A stretch of DNA of 64,000 bases from Heterostelium multicystogenum (taxonomy: Eukaryota; Evosea; Eumycetozoa; Acytosteliales; Acytosteliaceae): the NCBI GenBank assembly GCA_003667245.1, contig RCNN01000011.1, positions 62,001-126,000 on the forward strand. The letters are read 5' to 3'. A program made the translations under genes and the position numbers. Under the pieces are notes generated by a model. The model was not told the origin of the DNA and did not search any database. It worked only from the letters and a program-made list of their open reading frames with translations. Shown piece after piece: positions 48,839-62,130 of the stretch (position 1 is the stretch's first letter; every line of letters starts with the position of its first letter).

Positions 48839-51800
48839 ATGAATAATAATAATTATAATCTATACAATCTTTCTAAACTTTTAATATATTCTTTTCTATT
48901 GAATTTAAGTTTGTATTCTTAAGCCAGTTTGTGATTGTAAATATATAGATGATTAAAACTCACTTTCCATTATTTCTATAGTTTTAATTGATTTTAGAAA
49001 TGGAATGGTTAATGCACAATCAATGCAAAAATTGAAGGTTGTTCCATTTCCAAAGAATAAAATTAATAATCTTGGTTTTTGTACAAGTGGATTTTCTGTT
49101 GCCTTTGACGCTGATTTCAAAATAGATACCAACAAATTCCTTCTTGGAACATCACAGTATATCTCAAATTTAAGAGCCACTTCAATCAATGATATTTCAT
49201 CTAACATTCAGTCGGTGTTATTCGAAGTGAATATAAAGACTGTTTCCTTATCAAACAAAGGAGTCTATTCGGTTTCAATATCATATAACAATCGTCAATT
49301 TAATTTTACTAATATAGTTTCTTTAGTATGTGATGGTATGTATGGAAAAACTTATATTTTTAAGTATATTACTAATCCAAATAAATAGGTATTTCAAATA
49401 GCGAGCTGACTATTAAAAATATTGAAAAAGTTCTTTAGTTGGGAACGATATGTTTATCCCAGTATCCTTCAACTTTGTTTATACAGGATATCCATTATTC
49501 AATTCAATTATTTTTACCAAGTATGATGCTGGTCCTAATTATGTTTGTACTTCTTTGCCTTTTTCAGAAGGTTCCGTTATTTTACAAGTTCAAATAGCAC
49601 CAGGAGCCAAATCTTTCTCCCCTTTCATTGATATATCACTGACTTATGTTACAAATCTGCCACTTATAAATTTAACAATCCCTTCCCTTTTCCCCTATAA
49701 TGGTATGTAGTTATTAACAATTTGAAAATATTACATTTATTTATTCATTTTACATAGTTTCAAGCGAAGTTAACCTAATTACAAGCATACGTTCCTTCCC
49801 TCCGAACAAGTCAGAGATAACTGACAGCTTTGATGTACAAAGTTATCCCATAGTACTTGTTGAAACCACGCCAACACTAAAATCATTAATGTTTTCACAA
49901 ATTAACTCATTAACATGGTATTCAGGCTGCCCATTGCTTATTAATAATAGTTTTGGTCGTGTTTTCTTATGTGGCTCACAGTCGAATGCTATTAATATTA
50001 CGACTAATATTTTCCTCTTGGGAGACAGTCCTAACAATATCTATAGTACTTCAATATCAAAGATAATCAAACGTATGTATTATTTATTATTCTCATAGTA
50101 CTATTGTTCCTAATATAAGAGTTAGCTTCCCCCAAATCAAGCGCTGTCCTTGATGTTCTACAACTCCCAGACAACTTGAGCATTGCCCACTTCTCCTATT
50201 CAAACCCAACCACATCACCGATTGGAATCCAATTTGCTCTTAATGAGCTCAGGAATTATTTGCAGATAAATTATCCCTCCAATTTCAATGGATCCTATTT
50301 TGAATTTAATAGACAAATTCCAATTCTACCTGAGTTTATGTATAATATTACAGCTTCTGGATCATCCATTAGAAGAACAATTTCTCTCAACAGAACATCC
50401 TCAAGTATGTAATCAAATATTTATAAAAATAACCTCCATACTAATAGTATACATAGCCTCTTCACAGTTCAATGTATATCAAGTTGAATATATTAAGTTG
50501 ACTTTCTTTGAATACATTCTCAGAGTAAGGGTTTCAAGTAATTTCGAAATTACTTCGGTATTTTTCAATGACAAAGCTTTCCAAAATTGCGTTCAAGGAG
50601 ATCGATATAATGGAACATGGGAAGATGTATTCCAGGGCAGTTCAGTTAGTGCATCTACACTTAAAATCCAGAATGCTAAAGGTGACTTCATTACAATTAA
50701 TTCCAATCAAATATACAATTCGAATCTAGATGCTCTAGGATATCCTCCTGTTGATTTTTCAGGTAAGTTTCGAATAGTATTCATTTTCAAACAATCATAA
50801 TTAACACAACAGTTTAGCAAAATCAAATTATATTGATTTCGAGTATGTCAACTTCGATCGAAGAGTGATGGATTTTTCTAAAGGAGAGTATACCAATACT
50901 TTGTATTTCAATTTTACAAAGTCACTTCCCCATGTCTCCGAGATGACACTTGTCTTTGACAATTCTTTGAAAATCGAATCAAACATGTTCAAAACAAATT
51001 TCAATCCATACACAAACTTGTATTTTATTAAGTTCAATCTTCCTCCCAACTATTTAAATGGATTGGTTAGTTTCACCTTAGTCCCAAAAATATCAATATA
51101 TCCATTCCAAAGCTACTTAATTCCAAACAGTAGCCTTACAGTTATAAATTCTGGTTAGTATTGGAGAAAAATTGTACTTTAGAATTGATTAAATATTAAT
51201 AGTATATTTATAATTAGTTGGTGATATGCTACAGCCAGAGATACAATCAATATCAGCCTATCCTTCAAACTATATTGATGTGCAAAACACTGGAGAATTG
51301 TTTGAACTTGGATGGAATGTAACAATTTTGGATACTCCATTTGGAATTACAAACGCAAGCTTTGAAATTATATCATCGCTCGACACCATTTCAAGATTTG
51401 TAAATATTACTCAAGTAAATCTCATCGATGGATCCCCTACCAATGGCACCTATGCAGTTTACACAAAGATCAACACTTACTGTACTACTCAAAACTTTAC
51501 AATTCGCCAAGTAACTTTTAGTCAAGTTTCGAGCAATTATAATCCTATCATCTCAGTCATGGGAACAAGCAGCCAAAAAGATTTAATTATTCAGGTGGTC
51601 TGTCAAGGTATGTGTCATTTTCAATCATCAAGATTTTCATTGGTATTAACTATATTTAAGCTACACCTGAAACCAATCCACCTTTGATAAGATCCTTTAA
51701 TTTCACACCTTCAGTGAATGTCTACTCTCTTAATAGAATGTTAGATTTTAATTTAACTGCGGAAGATACGGAATCAGGATTATCCAGCAGACACATTCCA

Positions 51801-53352
51801 TACGTCATATTAATATCTGAAGATGTCAGTTACAAAATTGATCTATCGATTTTGGGAGGTAATAGGACACATACCAATTATAGAGGTCTCGGTGAGATTC
51901 CATACGGATTTGGTTTAAGAACTATTTTGGTCTCTGTCTATGGATTGGTAGATAATCAAATGAATTATGCATCTTACATGCCCACAGATTTATATCTTGA
52001 TGGCCTTGGTTATGCCATTACTAGAGAGCAAGGTCTAGTATATCCTATTATTGAAAGAGCAACTCAGCTCTCTTCAAAGGGTGGTTCTTTAGGTCTCTAT
52101 GGTAAAATGATTGGATTGTCAAAGTCTACTGCTTCGGTTTTCATTGATTATAGAGATGGCGTTGGATTTAGAAATACACCAATAGATTTCTTCTCTGGTG
52201 TATTCGTAAATCTGACAACTTTCCCATTCACCAGAGTTATTGATATAAAGATCTCAAGTAATAATATCGACTCGAATATTTATACGATCGTTGCCACTGA
52301 TGATGGTGTTCCAATACCTACACAACCACCTAAACCAACTCCAACTTCAACATCAATACCAAAGACATGTCCTGGAAATCCAGTTTGTAACAACAAAGGA
52401 ACTTGTAACCAGATAACTTTGGAATGTGAATGCCAACCTCAATGGTATGGACCAGCTTGTGCATCCGAGATCATCATCATTCCAACACCTGGACCACAAC
52501 CAGATCCAACCACTGAAACTACTTATGCTACAACTACAAACAACTTTACTTCGATAGCAGAGGTGATCGAGGTGAGGGAACTCAACGATCTCTATGAAGT
52601 AGTTAATATATACGAGATCAAGAATTGGACTTTGATTGTTGCCGATCCAGATACCGTCAATGTTCCAACATATTACTACAGTACCATTCTTGGTAATACA
52701 TCTACGCATTTGAATGTAACAATTGAATTCTTCACCAACCAAACCGAAAGAGAATTTGGTGGAAAGAACTTGACAATGTCACCTTCTTCAATCAAATTCT
52801 CGATCTATCTCAATAGATTCGAATTCCAACAAAAAAGCAACTATCTCTTCAAGTTGTCATGGCTGCCACTATCCAAGCAACCGGTGGAACTTGTTCATCA
52901 AAGTCGATTGGATCTGGAAATGACAATAATGTCCGTTGGATCAAGATGAGTGTCGATAAGACAAGTTTCTATGGTAGATTCATAACCTATGGAATTGTAG
53001 ACTCACAAACAACTCCATTGACAATCGTCTTATTGAAGAAGATGACACTGATACATCACAAACAAGAACCACCAAAGTTGGAATTACAGTGCCAAACTAT
53101 GGTGTTTCAGTACTGCTAGACCCAGATTTTTCCAATCTTATCGACATCAATGACTCTGCCAATGACAACGAAATATGTCGGCCAAAGAAGAAGCTAAGTA
53201 ACGGCGCCATAGCTGGAATCATTGTTGGAGGTGTTATTTTCTTTGCAGCTGTGATTGGATCCATTATTTATCTGCGAAGAAGATCCAAGTTTAGAAAAGA
53301 AAAAATCAAAATGTCACAGAAACTTCACAAAATGAAGAGCAGCGACAATTAA
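48839..53352 (+). CDS. EGF-like type I transmembrane protein (ComC-like)
   Basis: A probable surface receptor or adhesion protein of about 1,300 residues. ATG 48839 gives a signal-peptide-like exon (NLSKLLIYSFLLNLSLYS). About eight short exons follow, encoding beta-rich extracellular repeats (frames at 49005-49340, 49450-49704, 50176-50406, 50865-51155, 51226-51607 and 51684 on), separated by introns of about 50-100 bases. Near 52366-52461 is one EGF-like module: CPGNPVCNNKGTCNQ then CECQPQWYGPAC. A Pro/Thr linker and a domain typical of dictyostelid ComC-type proteins follow (FTSIAEVIEVRELNDLYEV), then a membrane helix (IAGIIVGGVIFFAAVIGSII) and a basic tail (LRRRSKFRKEKIK). Frame shifts lie near 52870, 53035 and 53100. 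The start is the weakest part of the model. Confidence 0.78.
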
Positions 53353-53389
53353 ATAAAATACTTTATTACTATTGACCCAACGATCGATG

Positions 53390-54396
53390 TCAACTGTCAA
53401 ACAGTGCTTCTATTTTAATTATTAAGCGTTCATTTAGGAAGATCGATTCATTTAGCATTGAGTACTTCATGTAGTGTTCTCTGATCTTTGGTTTAGAGCT
53501 TTCGTACTTGTCTCTCGGCACGACATAAGACATCAGTGCTTTGTTGGCTGAATTGAAAAGTGCAACCTCATAATACTCGTCCTCTGACTCTGACATCGCC
53601 ACAGGATAGTCCAGTAACTTTGAAAGTAGGAACTCCTTTACCTCCATATTGATCGTCTGTTTTAGATTACTCTTATAAATGAGCTGCTTGACATAACCAT
53701 TCACGGTCGTTGGCTTTTTAGTCTCCAAGTCATGGTATTCACTTGGTTCTATCACCACATCTTTCGCCAAAGCATAACAGTCTATAAATTCACAACAATC
53801 AGTTGCTATTCGGTCTATTTTAAACAACTTCAATAGCTTTCTACTACTCCTATCATGATTATCACTAGATGTTGTTGTTGTTGTACTCGATTTGTAAGGT
53901 ATGTCTAAGATACCACTCTTGTCGATGACATTTTCTCTATATGAGCTCCACAAGTCAGCATCGATTGTTGAGATATAGGTGAACAGCATCAAGGGCTTTA
54001 ATCCATGTATTGTAAACATAACCTCGCCATAGCAAACAAGATTGTCAATATTCAAACCAATGTCTATCAGAAGTTTCGATGTTTTGCTATCTCCTTTCAG
54101 CGAATCGAACCAAGATGTCTCCAACCGTCTATATTTGATTAAACTTTGATTTTGACTCCATTTGGTTGCACATAACATATGAGTCGGTGGTCCTTCTGAC
54201 AATCTACATGTTCAGATAGATTTAACTCGAGTTAATTTTGAATTATTATATTATGATGCTAATAAAAATTAAAATTTGACTGTTAACAATTTTAAAGTAT
54301 TGCTTTATATAAACACCTTTCCAAACTCCGGCTGAGCACTTTGTCCACAAATTTGCTTGAAGATAACAATTCGATCTTATAAACCAAGTAACTGAA
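53390..54396 (-). CDS. Uncharacterised protein of about 295 residues
   Basis: A clean 270-codon frame (54203-53390) contains SEGPPTHMLCATKWSQNQSL, DIGLNIDNLVCYGEVMFTIH and EHYMKYSMLNESIFLNERLI and ends at the TGA 53390-53392. It has no internal ATG near its beginning. An acceptor (CATGTAG) precedes it, and a further exon at 54317-54396 fits in phase across the intron 54204-54316, encoding YLVYKIELLSSSKFVDKVLS. The ATG-bearing first exon upstream of 54396 is not resolved. No signal peptide, membrane helix or known motif is seen; a Ser/Thr run near the middle is low complexity. Convergent with the EGF-like gene, whose stop is 37 bases away. Unusually for this window, the long exon is free of indels. 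Confidence 0.65.
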
Positions 54397-55382
54397 CTAT
54401 TTTATTTGAATAAAACACATTTTATTTATGTTTATTAATTAACGACTCTTATCAAATAAGGATATCAACTGGTAAACTATATTTTCAATGAAATCAAAGA
54501 TGATAATATACTGTGTTTATAAATGTTCAACAATTCAGTATAAAGTAATACTGATAGTAATAATCATCAAGCAATTGATTGAATTTAATATGAAGATGCA
54601 AACTAATACAATTTGTTAGTATTGCAAAAACGAAAAACAAAGCTCTTTAAAGAGCTCAGTTAACTTGGTCTGACAAAATCTAATGTTGCCGAAAGAACTG
54701 TCCACAATTGATTACAACTCTTTGAAAGTCCTAATAATATTATTATTAAAACTAATTGGAATTAAATTTAATATTAAATTAATTAAGTAGGGACCAGTGT
54801 CAGTTGGTTTGCTATCCTGGATGTAATAAATAAGACTGGATTATAATTTATCTAATAGTGATCATGATGATTTAATTTCCTTGCCCCGAGATCCTGTACA
54901 ATGTTTATAATATAACCCCAACATGTTACATTGTCAAGGAAATGGTAAATAGGAAAAGTAGTAACATTATGATGGAAAAGAATATCAAACTGAGAGTATG
55001 ATGTTTTGTAAAGTCATCTTATCTATTTTCATTCTTATGTGGCTAAGCTAAAAAGAAATCATATTAAATCATATCAAATCATATCATGCTCCATCACTCT
55101 CTTCCCTTCGTTTCTCATTAATTATTATTAATAACAATCACATACACCACAAAATCCAGTGTATGATGGTAGATTACAACGGTCATCTATCAAATTTATA
55201 TTAGTAGATTGGTGATTGCTGCTGTTGTTGCCACACACTACACACATTATGAAATAATAAGATGTTTCAGTTTATGATAAAGTTGATCGCAAACAATTTT
55301 CTTGATGAGTCGTGTTCGCGCATGCTCTTGTCTTCAGCACCAAATTGGCAAAACAATTGATTTTAATTAAAATTTTATTAAA
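54397..55382. other. Intergenic region
   Basis: AT-rich DNA. A perfect palindrome AGCTCTTTAAAGAGCT lies at 54641-54656. The unresolved first exon of the preceding minus-strand gene is probably near 54400-54560. Repeated ATCATATCAAATC units occur at 55060-55085. Confidence 0.5.
54641..54656. other. Perfect 16-bp palindrome
   Basis: AGCTCTTTAAAGAGCT is identical on both strands. It lies in an intergenic region with no coding frame. It could be a protein-binding site or a cruciform-prone sequence. Confidence 0.35.
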
Positions 55383-55747
55383 ATGTATTTTTAAATTTTG
55401 AGAATTGACAAGTTAGAAGCCCACGTTAATTTCGTGAATAAGAATAGTTTTATGAGTCTTGTTGTTGCAATGGATTCTAAACATGACGAATTCCAATTTT
55501 TGGATTTCATGAAATACACTGTAGATTTGCCAAAACAAAAGGGTGCTGATGCGGTGTTGCCACCCAATGCACCCTCCAAATTATATTTATCCATTGGGTA
55601 TTATTAATAAACTTGGAGCAGTTTAGAATGAATTCGTTTTTTTTGCAAGATACCGCGTTATTTTAATTAGGTGATGTACCTTCATTCATGAAGGAGCTAG
55701 AGGTGCTGAGTGATGATTTGGTCAGTGATGGTTATGTGTCTATGTGA
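55383..55747 (+). CDS. Small two-exon gene, unknown family
   Basis: A coding-like frame reads IDKLEAHVNFVNKNSFMSLV, VAMDSKHDEFQFLDFMKYTV and DLPKQKGADAVLPPNAPSKL. An intron from GTATTATT at about 55596 to ATTAG at 55669 leads to a second exon, DVPSFMKELEVLSDDLVSDG, ending at TGA 55745-55747. The ATG at 55383 is in frame but is followed by a TAA two codons later, inside a T/A run. Either a base is missing there or translation starts at ATG 55452. The codon composition contrasts sharply with the AT-rich flanks. I do not recognise the family; a pseudogene is possible. Confidence 0.42.
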
Positions 55748-57188
55748 TGTTGTTTTGTGTTGTTTATTGGCATCGTTCTAAGGACATGTGGGTTGACAAA
55801 GAATTTTGAGTTGGTATATTAAGTAAATACACCATATACTCAACAACAAAGCATCATCATCACCAACCAACAATCCAGGTATCTGCACCCCCAAAATCAC
55901 CTAATCTGTCTAGATTACTTGGTTATCATTTATTTATTGATCAAAACAGAATAAAGCTTCTTCTTAAATCTGACTTACTTTCATACTTTATAAGCAACTA
56001 CAATTCGAGTTCATTCTTTCATTCATTTCGCTTTTGAATTCATTCATTCATCAAAGAAAGAAAGAAAGAAAGAAGGAAGATAGTAAAGTTATATTTACTT
56101 ATCGTATTTCTTTATATATATCTTTTCTTTAAAGTTTAACCAACCTACTGTCATTTTTAAATATTATTTGGATCCTCAAATAAGAAAAAGTATTAATAAC
56201 AACATATAATAATTAAGGTGTTAATTAATAGTAATAATAACAGGTATAGTATCTATCATTTAAATAAACGAGTTATAGAACAGAACAATCGTTATATATT
56301 ACATTTATCTATATTCACTTCACACAATTCAACTTCCTTACAATTACAACTGACTTGTTGACAATGTGTATCTTCATTTTGACTGTCCTTCACTGGACTT
56401 GTCTTTGCTTTCAAAGCGGAAGCAAGCTCAGGTCAGAGAATGAATTCTTGGAAAAACCAACACCTCCAATATCTTTAAGGATAATTGTATATTAATAATA
56501 GCATGGTCATTTGTCACGCCAACATACAATGTTGGTTTAAATTTAAACTTGTGCTTTTATAAAACAACGTTTCGGGTGTACGCAACATACAATTGTTCTT
56601 TGGTTTTTGTAGTTTCAGATATTTGTAACCCTTCTAACCACAACTTAAAGATAAGTTCATGTTGTTGCTTGTTCTTGTTTTTCAAATTTTAAATAAATAT
56701 ATGCCTGTGTGTTTCAGCGCAACACCACAACATCATTATGTCTTTTGAAGTTGTCATCTCAAAACACCGATGCAAAAACACCCACCCTTGCCACAAACAT
56801 CCCCCTTTCGTTTTAATGTTTTTGCACATTTCCAATGACTCTTGTGAAATCAATTTAAACAATATAGTTAGTCTCGACACACCCCTTTCCTGGAAGCAAC
56901 TCGTGTTCCAACAACCTATAAATAAAGATATGTTCATAGACATCCATCCATCCATACATCCTCAAAAACAAAAATATATTTTTAAATTTTTTAAAAAAAA
57001 GTTAACATTTCTAAAAAATAAATATATACTAATACAAATACTAATAATATTTATAGATAGACAAATAGATATATACAATTACTCATATATATTTATATAT
57101 ACACCTATAACATATATTAAAAATTCAATTTAAATTCGTGTTCATATTTTCAGATATATTTATGGTAAAGCAGCCATAAAATAAAAAT
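55748..57188. other. Upstream region of the ABCG gene
   Basis: AT-rich with an AAAG microsatellite (56053-56076) and a hairpin CCAACAT-ACA-ATGTTGG (56519-56535). Long open frames at 56689-57133 are AT-rich and not convincing. Confidence 0.55.
56053..56076. repeat. AAAG microsatellite
   Basis: Five or six tandem AAAG units with a terminal GGAAG variant, upstream of the ABCG transporter. Confidence 0.85.
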
Positions 57189-60100
57189 ATGGACGAAGTT
57201 GAATTGAAAGGATTTGGAGTCTAGCTCCAAAAACAATCAAATTGCCGAAAATAGTAATAATAATAATAATGGTGAAGAGCATCCAGATGTAGAGGCCTCA
57301 ACTGCTGCTTTCGATAGCATGGCCAAGGATTTGGAGGGCCAATCCGAACAAATGCGTCTCCAGGAGGAGAAAGCGTCGTGATATTGAGAACGGTGGAGAG
57401 TCATGGGAAACCGAAGAGGATTTCAAGTTGCGTTCCTACTTTGAAAACTCACAGCGTATGCAACAAGAGATTGGTGGAAAGCCCAAGCGTATGGGTATCT
57501 CCATCCGTGACCTCACTGTTGTCGGTCGTGGTGCTGACGTCTCAGTCATTGCCGATATGTTGACCCCATTCCATTGGTTCGCATCTTTCTTCACTCCATC
57601 CGGTTGGAGCAAGAAGGGTAACCAAGGTACCACTTTTGACATTCTTCACAAAGTCAATGCTTTCTGCAAAGACGGTGAAATGTTGTTGGTCCTCGGTCGT
57701 CCAGGTGCCGGTTGCTCAACCTTTTTGCGTCTGATTTCCAACCAGCGTAAATCATACATTAGCGTCGACGGTTCAGTCACATACGGTGGTATCCCAGCCG
57801 AAAAGATGGCACGTTTCAGAGGTGAGGCCATCTACACTCCAGAAGAAGATACTCACCACCCAACCTTGACTGTCCGTGAAACACTCGACTTCACACTCAA
57901 ATGTAAAACTCCATCTGAAAAGATGAGACTTCCAGATGAAACCAAACGTACTTTCCGTAGCAAGATGTTCGATCTTTTGCTTAAGATGTTTGGTATTGTA
58001 CATCAAGCTGATACCGTAAGTTTAATTTTAAATTTCATCCATCAAATGACTCAATATTTACTAATGAATTTTGATGTTTAGATTGTTGGTAACGAATGGA
58101 TTAGAGGTTTGTCCGGTGGTGAGCGTAAGAGAATGACTATTGTAGAAGCAATGGTCAGTTCAGCCTCAGTAACTGCCTGGGATTGCTCCACCAGAGGTTT
58201 GGATGCTGCTTCCGCTTTGGATTATGCTAAATCACTTCGTATTATGTCCGACACACTGAAAAAGACTACAGTTGCCTCTTTCTATCAAGCATCTGACTCA
58301 ATTTATAATTTGTTCGACCGTGTAATGATCCTCGAGAAGGGACGTTGCATTTTCTTTGGACATGCCGACCAAGCCAAGCAATATTTCTTAGATTTGGGTT
58401 TCGACTGCGAACCACGTAAGTCCGTACCCGATTTCTTAACTGGTGTCACCAATCCACAAGAGAGAAAAATTCGTCCAGGATTCGAAGGTAAAGTTCCAGA
58501 GACATCTGCCGATTTCGAAGCTGCATGGCACGCTTCTCCACTCTACCAAGCAGCACTCAACGAACAAACCGAATATGAACAACAAATTTGCAGTTGAGAA
58601 GCCAGATATCGATTTCCGTCAACAAGTCAAGCAAGAAAAGTCTCGTACCACTCGTAAGAGCGGACCTTACACTACTTCTTTCATCACCCAAGTCATGGCA
58701 CTCACCATTCGTCACTTCCAAATTATCTGGGGTGATAAGTTCTCTATTTGCTCACGTTATTTCTCTGTAATTGCACAAGCCTGTATTTATGGTTCAGTTT
58801 TCTTCGACCAAGGATTGAACGCTGCCGGTATTTTCACTCGTGGTGGATGTATCTTTTCTACTATGCTTTTCAATGCTTTTCTCTCACAGGGTGAGTTGCC
58901 CATGACTTTCATGGGTCGTCGTATCCTCCAGAAGCAACGTGCTTATGCCATGTACCGTCCATCTGCTTTCCATGTCGCTCAAGTCGTAACAGATCTTCCA
59001 ATTATCTTCCTCCAAGTATTCCTTTTCTCAATTGTCGCTTACTTTATGTTCGGACTGGAATACGATGCCGGTAAATTCTTTGTTTTCTGTTTCATCTTGA
59101 TTGGTTTGTCTTTGGCCTGTACCAACTTGTTCCGTGCCTTTGGTAACTTCTGTCCATCCATGTATGTCTCTCAGAATATTCTCGTTGTTTTCTTGATTAT
59201 GATGGTTACCTACGCCGGTTACACTGTTCCATATGACAAGATGCACCCATGGTTCCAATGGTTCTTCTGGATCAATCCATTCTCCTATGCCTTCAAGGCT
59301 TTGATGGCTAACGAATTCAAGCACCAGATTTACAGTTGCAAAGACACCGCCATTCCTGCCGTTGAAGGATACATGGAAGACAGATACAGAACTTGTCCAA
59401 TGACTGGTTCTGAAACCAGGAGTACTCCAAGTCACTGGTGAGCAATATTTGGACAGAGGTCTCCACTTTAAGACCGACGATCTCGCCCTCAATACCATTG
59501 TTGTTTACCTTTGGTGGTTATTATTCACAGCTTTGAACATGATTGCTATGGAGAAATTCGATTGGACTGCTGGTGGTTACACTCACAAGGTCTACAAGAA
59601 GGGTAAGGCTCCAAAGATGAACGACGTTCAAGCCGAAAAGGAAATGAATCAGCTTGTTCAACAAGCCACTGAAAACATGAAGGAAACTCTTATTCTCCAT
59701 GGTGGTGTATTCACATGGCAAAACATCAAGTACACTGTCCCAGTTCCAGAGGGAACTCGTTTGCTTCTCGACAATGTCGAAGGATGGATCAAGCCAGGTC
59801 AAATGACAGCTTTGATGGGTGCCTCCGGTGCAGGTAAAACAACTTTGCTCGATGTGTTGGCTAAGCGTAAGACAATTGGTACCATCGAAGGAAAATCTTT
59901 CTTGAACGGAAAGCCATTGGAAATCGATTTCGAACGTATCACTGGTTATGTCGAGCAAATGGATGTCCATAACCCAGCTCTCACTGTACGTGAATCTCTC
60001 CAATTCTCTGCACGTCTCCGTCAAGAACCAACCGTCTCACTTGAAGAGAAATATGCCTATGTTGAACGTGTACTTGAGATGATGGAAATGAAGCATCTCG

Positions 60101-61596
60101 GTGACGCCTTGATTGGTGATTTGGAATCAGGTGTCGGTATCTCCGTTGAGGAGCGTAAGCGTCTCACAATTGGTGTTGAACTTGTTGCCAAGCCACACAT
60201 TCTTTTCCTTGACGAGCCAACCTCTGGTCTCGATGCCCAGTCTTCCTACAATATCATTAAATTCATTCGTAAACTTGCTGACTCTGGTATGCCATTGGTC
60301 TGCACCATTCATCAACCTTCGTCTGTACTCTTTGAACACTTTGACCGTCTTCTCCTCTTGGCTAAGGGAGGTAAGACAGTCTACTTTGGTGATATCGGTG
60401 AGAAGTCCAAGGTCTTGACTGCTTACTTCGAGAGAAATGGTGTCCGTCCATGCACTGAAAATGAAAATCCAGCTGAATACATTCTTGAAGGTATTGGTGC
60501 TGGTGTACATGGAAAATCAGATGTTGATTGGCCTGCTGCATGGAAGTCATCACCAGAGTGTGCTGCCGTCCATGCTGAATTGTCCAACCTTGAAAAGACA
60601 CATGTTGCCTCCACTGACGATGGTGAGAAGCCACGTGAATTTGCCACTTCATCTCTCTACCAAGTCTGGGAAGTCTACAAGCGTATGAACTTGATCTGGT
60701 GGCGTGATCCATACTATTCATTCGGTCGTTTCGTACAAGCTGGTCTCGTTGGTCTCATTATTGGTTTCACTTATTACGATCTCCAAGATTCATCTTCCGA
60801 TATGTTGTCACGTGTTTTCATCATTTTCCAAGCACTCATTTTAGGTATTATGTTAATTTTCAACGCACTTCCACAGTTCTTTATCCAGCGTGAATATATT
60901 TCCGTCGTGACTATGCAAGTAAATTCTATTCTTGGTTCCCATTTGCACTCTCTATCGTATTGGTCGAACTTCCATATCTCCTTATTACCGGAACTATTTT
61001 CTTCGTTGCCCTCTACTGGACTGCCGGTCTCGATTACAATGCCGACACTGGATTCTATTTCTGGTTCATGTTCATGATGTATCTCTTCTTCTGTGTCAGT
61101 TTTGGTCAAGCTTTGGCTGCAGTCTGCATTAATATGTTCTTTGCCATGATTATCGTGCCATTACTCATCATTTTCTTCTTCTTGTTCTGTGGTGTAATGA
61201 CTCCACCAGATGATCTTCCAACTTTCTGGCGTTCATGGATGTATCCACTGAATCCATGTCGATATTTCCTGGAAGGTATTGTCACCAACGTTTTAAGATA
61301 TGTAGAAGTTACCTGCGAACCAGAGGATTTGATTCGTTTCAATCCACCAGCTGGATTATCATGCGGTGAATACTCTGGCGACTTTTTCGAAAAAAATCCC
61401 AGGAAGACTTGCAAATCCAACCGCCTACGAAAATTGCGGATATTGCCCATACAAGAATGGTCCAGAATACTACAACAACCTCGACTGGGACTTCGAAAAC
61501 AGATGGCGTAATTTCGGTATTCTCACATGCTATTGGGTGTTCAACACTGGTCTTGTGATCCTCTTTGTCTGGTTGACCAGAAAGGCAACAAGATAA
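57189..61596 (+). CDS. Full-size PDR-type ABCG transporter
   Basis: An ATP-driven membrane exporter of about 1,450 residues in the order NBD1-TMD1-NBD2-TMD2. NBD1 has [11 protein letters not shown], in which Cys replaces the Walker A Lys, then [11 protein letters not shown] and [16 protein letters not shown]1 spans about 58680-59540. NBD2 has a normal Walker A ([12 protein letters not shown]), a degenerate signature ([12 protein letters not shown]) and [18 protein letters not shown]2 begins near 60660 and ends with [18 protein letters not shown] and the stop 61594-61596. This crossed pattern of one canonical and one non-canonical ATP site is normal for PDR transporters. One 66-base intron lies at 58016-58081. 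Frame shifts fall near 57212, 57372, 58590, 59425, 60917 and 61395. Family members export drugs and lipids; the substrate here is unknown. Confidence 0.92.
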
Positions 61597-61762
61597 ACAA
61601 TTAAGCCGATATAATAATATAATAATACTTATTTTAATAATAATACTTTAGTATTTTTTATTTTTTATCAAATTTTACAATTAATAAAAATCAGATTGTC
61701 ACATTAAAAATCAATAACCTTATTTTTATTCATGATGGAAATGTTTGGATTGTTTGTTAATA

Positions 61763-62130
61763 TTAAACATTGAAGTAGGTCAGCTCGAATTCACCATCAG
61801 TCAAATTAAGTGAATTTGAATACAGCAGTGATCTCAGTGTAGTTATAAAGATGTCTGGTAATAGATTCGAATCCCATCGTACCAAATGTAGTGATTCCAA
61901 AAATGTTGGTTACATTGGTCTTTGTTTCGTTTAAGAATCCATAGGTAGTGGTCTTTTCATGTGGATAGATACAGGCACGGCCTTCTATATATCCATTGGC
62001 TTTATGTCCTTCTACACACATATAGTTCATATAGATGTGATAGAATTTTGGAAATTTACAACTGTATGTACATAGTATTGGAGAGACTATAGCTAAAATT
62101 AAAAAATAAATAATAAAGTTTTTTATCCAT
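61763..62130 (-). CDS. Small secreted protein, about 120 residues
   Basis: ATG 62130 starts a hydrophobic signal peptide (FIIYFLILAIVSPILC) once one base is dropped from an A run near 62115. The mature part has cysteines in CTYSCKFPKFYHIYMNYMC and GRACIYPHEKTTTYGF, four NxT/S glycosylation sites, and ends EITAVFKFT. A TAA there may be caused by a missing base, since the next frame continues NLTDGEFELTYFNV to a stop at 61763. Family not recognised; probably a lineage-specific extracellular protein. Confidence 0.6.

Noticed and set aside
56364..56496. 43-codon frame with a hydrophobic N-terminus
   Set aside because: Too short, with no second exon or similarity; could be a leader ORF but is unsupported.
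56738..57133. 131-codon open frame before the ABCG gene
   Set aside because: The second half is pure AT-rich sequence and the reverse frame is also open; it is most likely promoter DNA.
57680..57730. Missing Walker A lysine in the first ABC domain, considered as a damaging mutation
   Set aside because: Cys at this position is normal for PDR-type transporters.
61860..61880. GATTCGAATCC, resembling a tRNA T-loop
   Set aside because: No acceptor stem or anticodon arm can be drawn, and it lies inside the secreted-protein coding frame.
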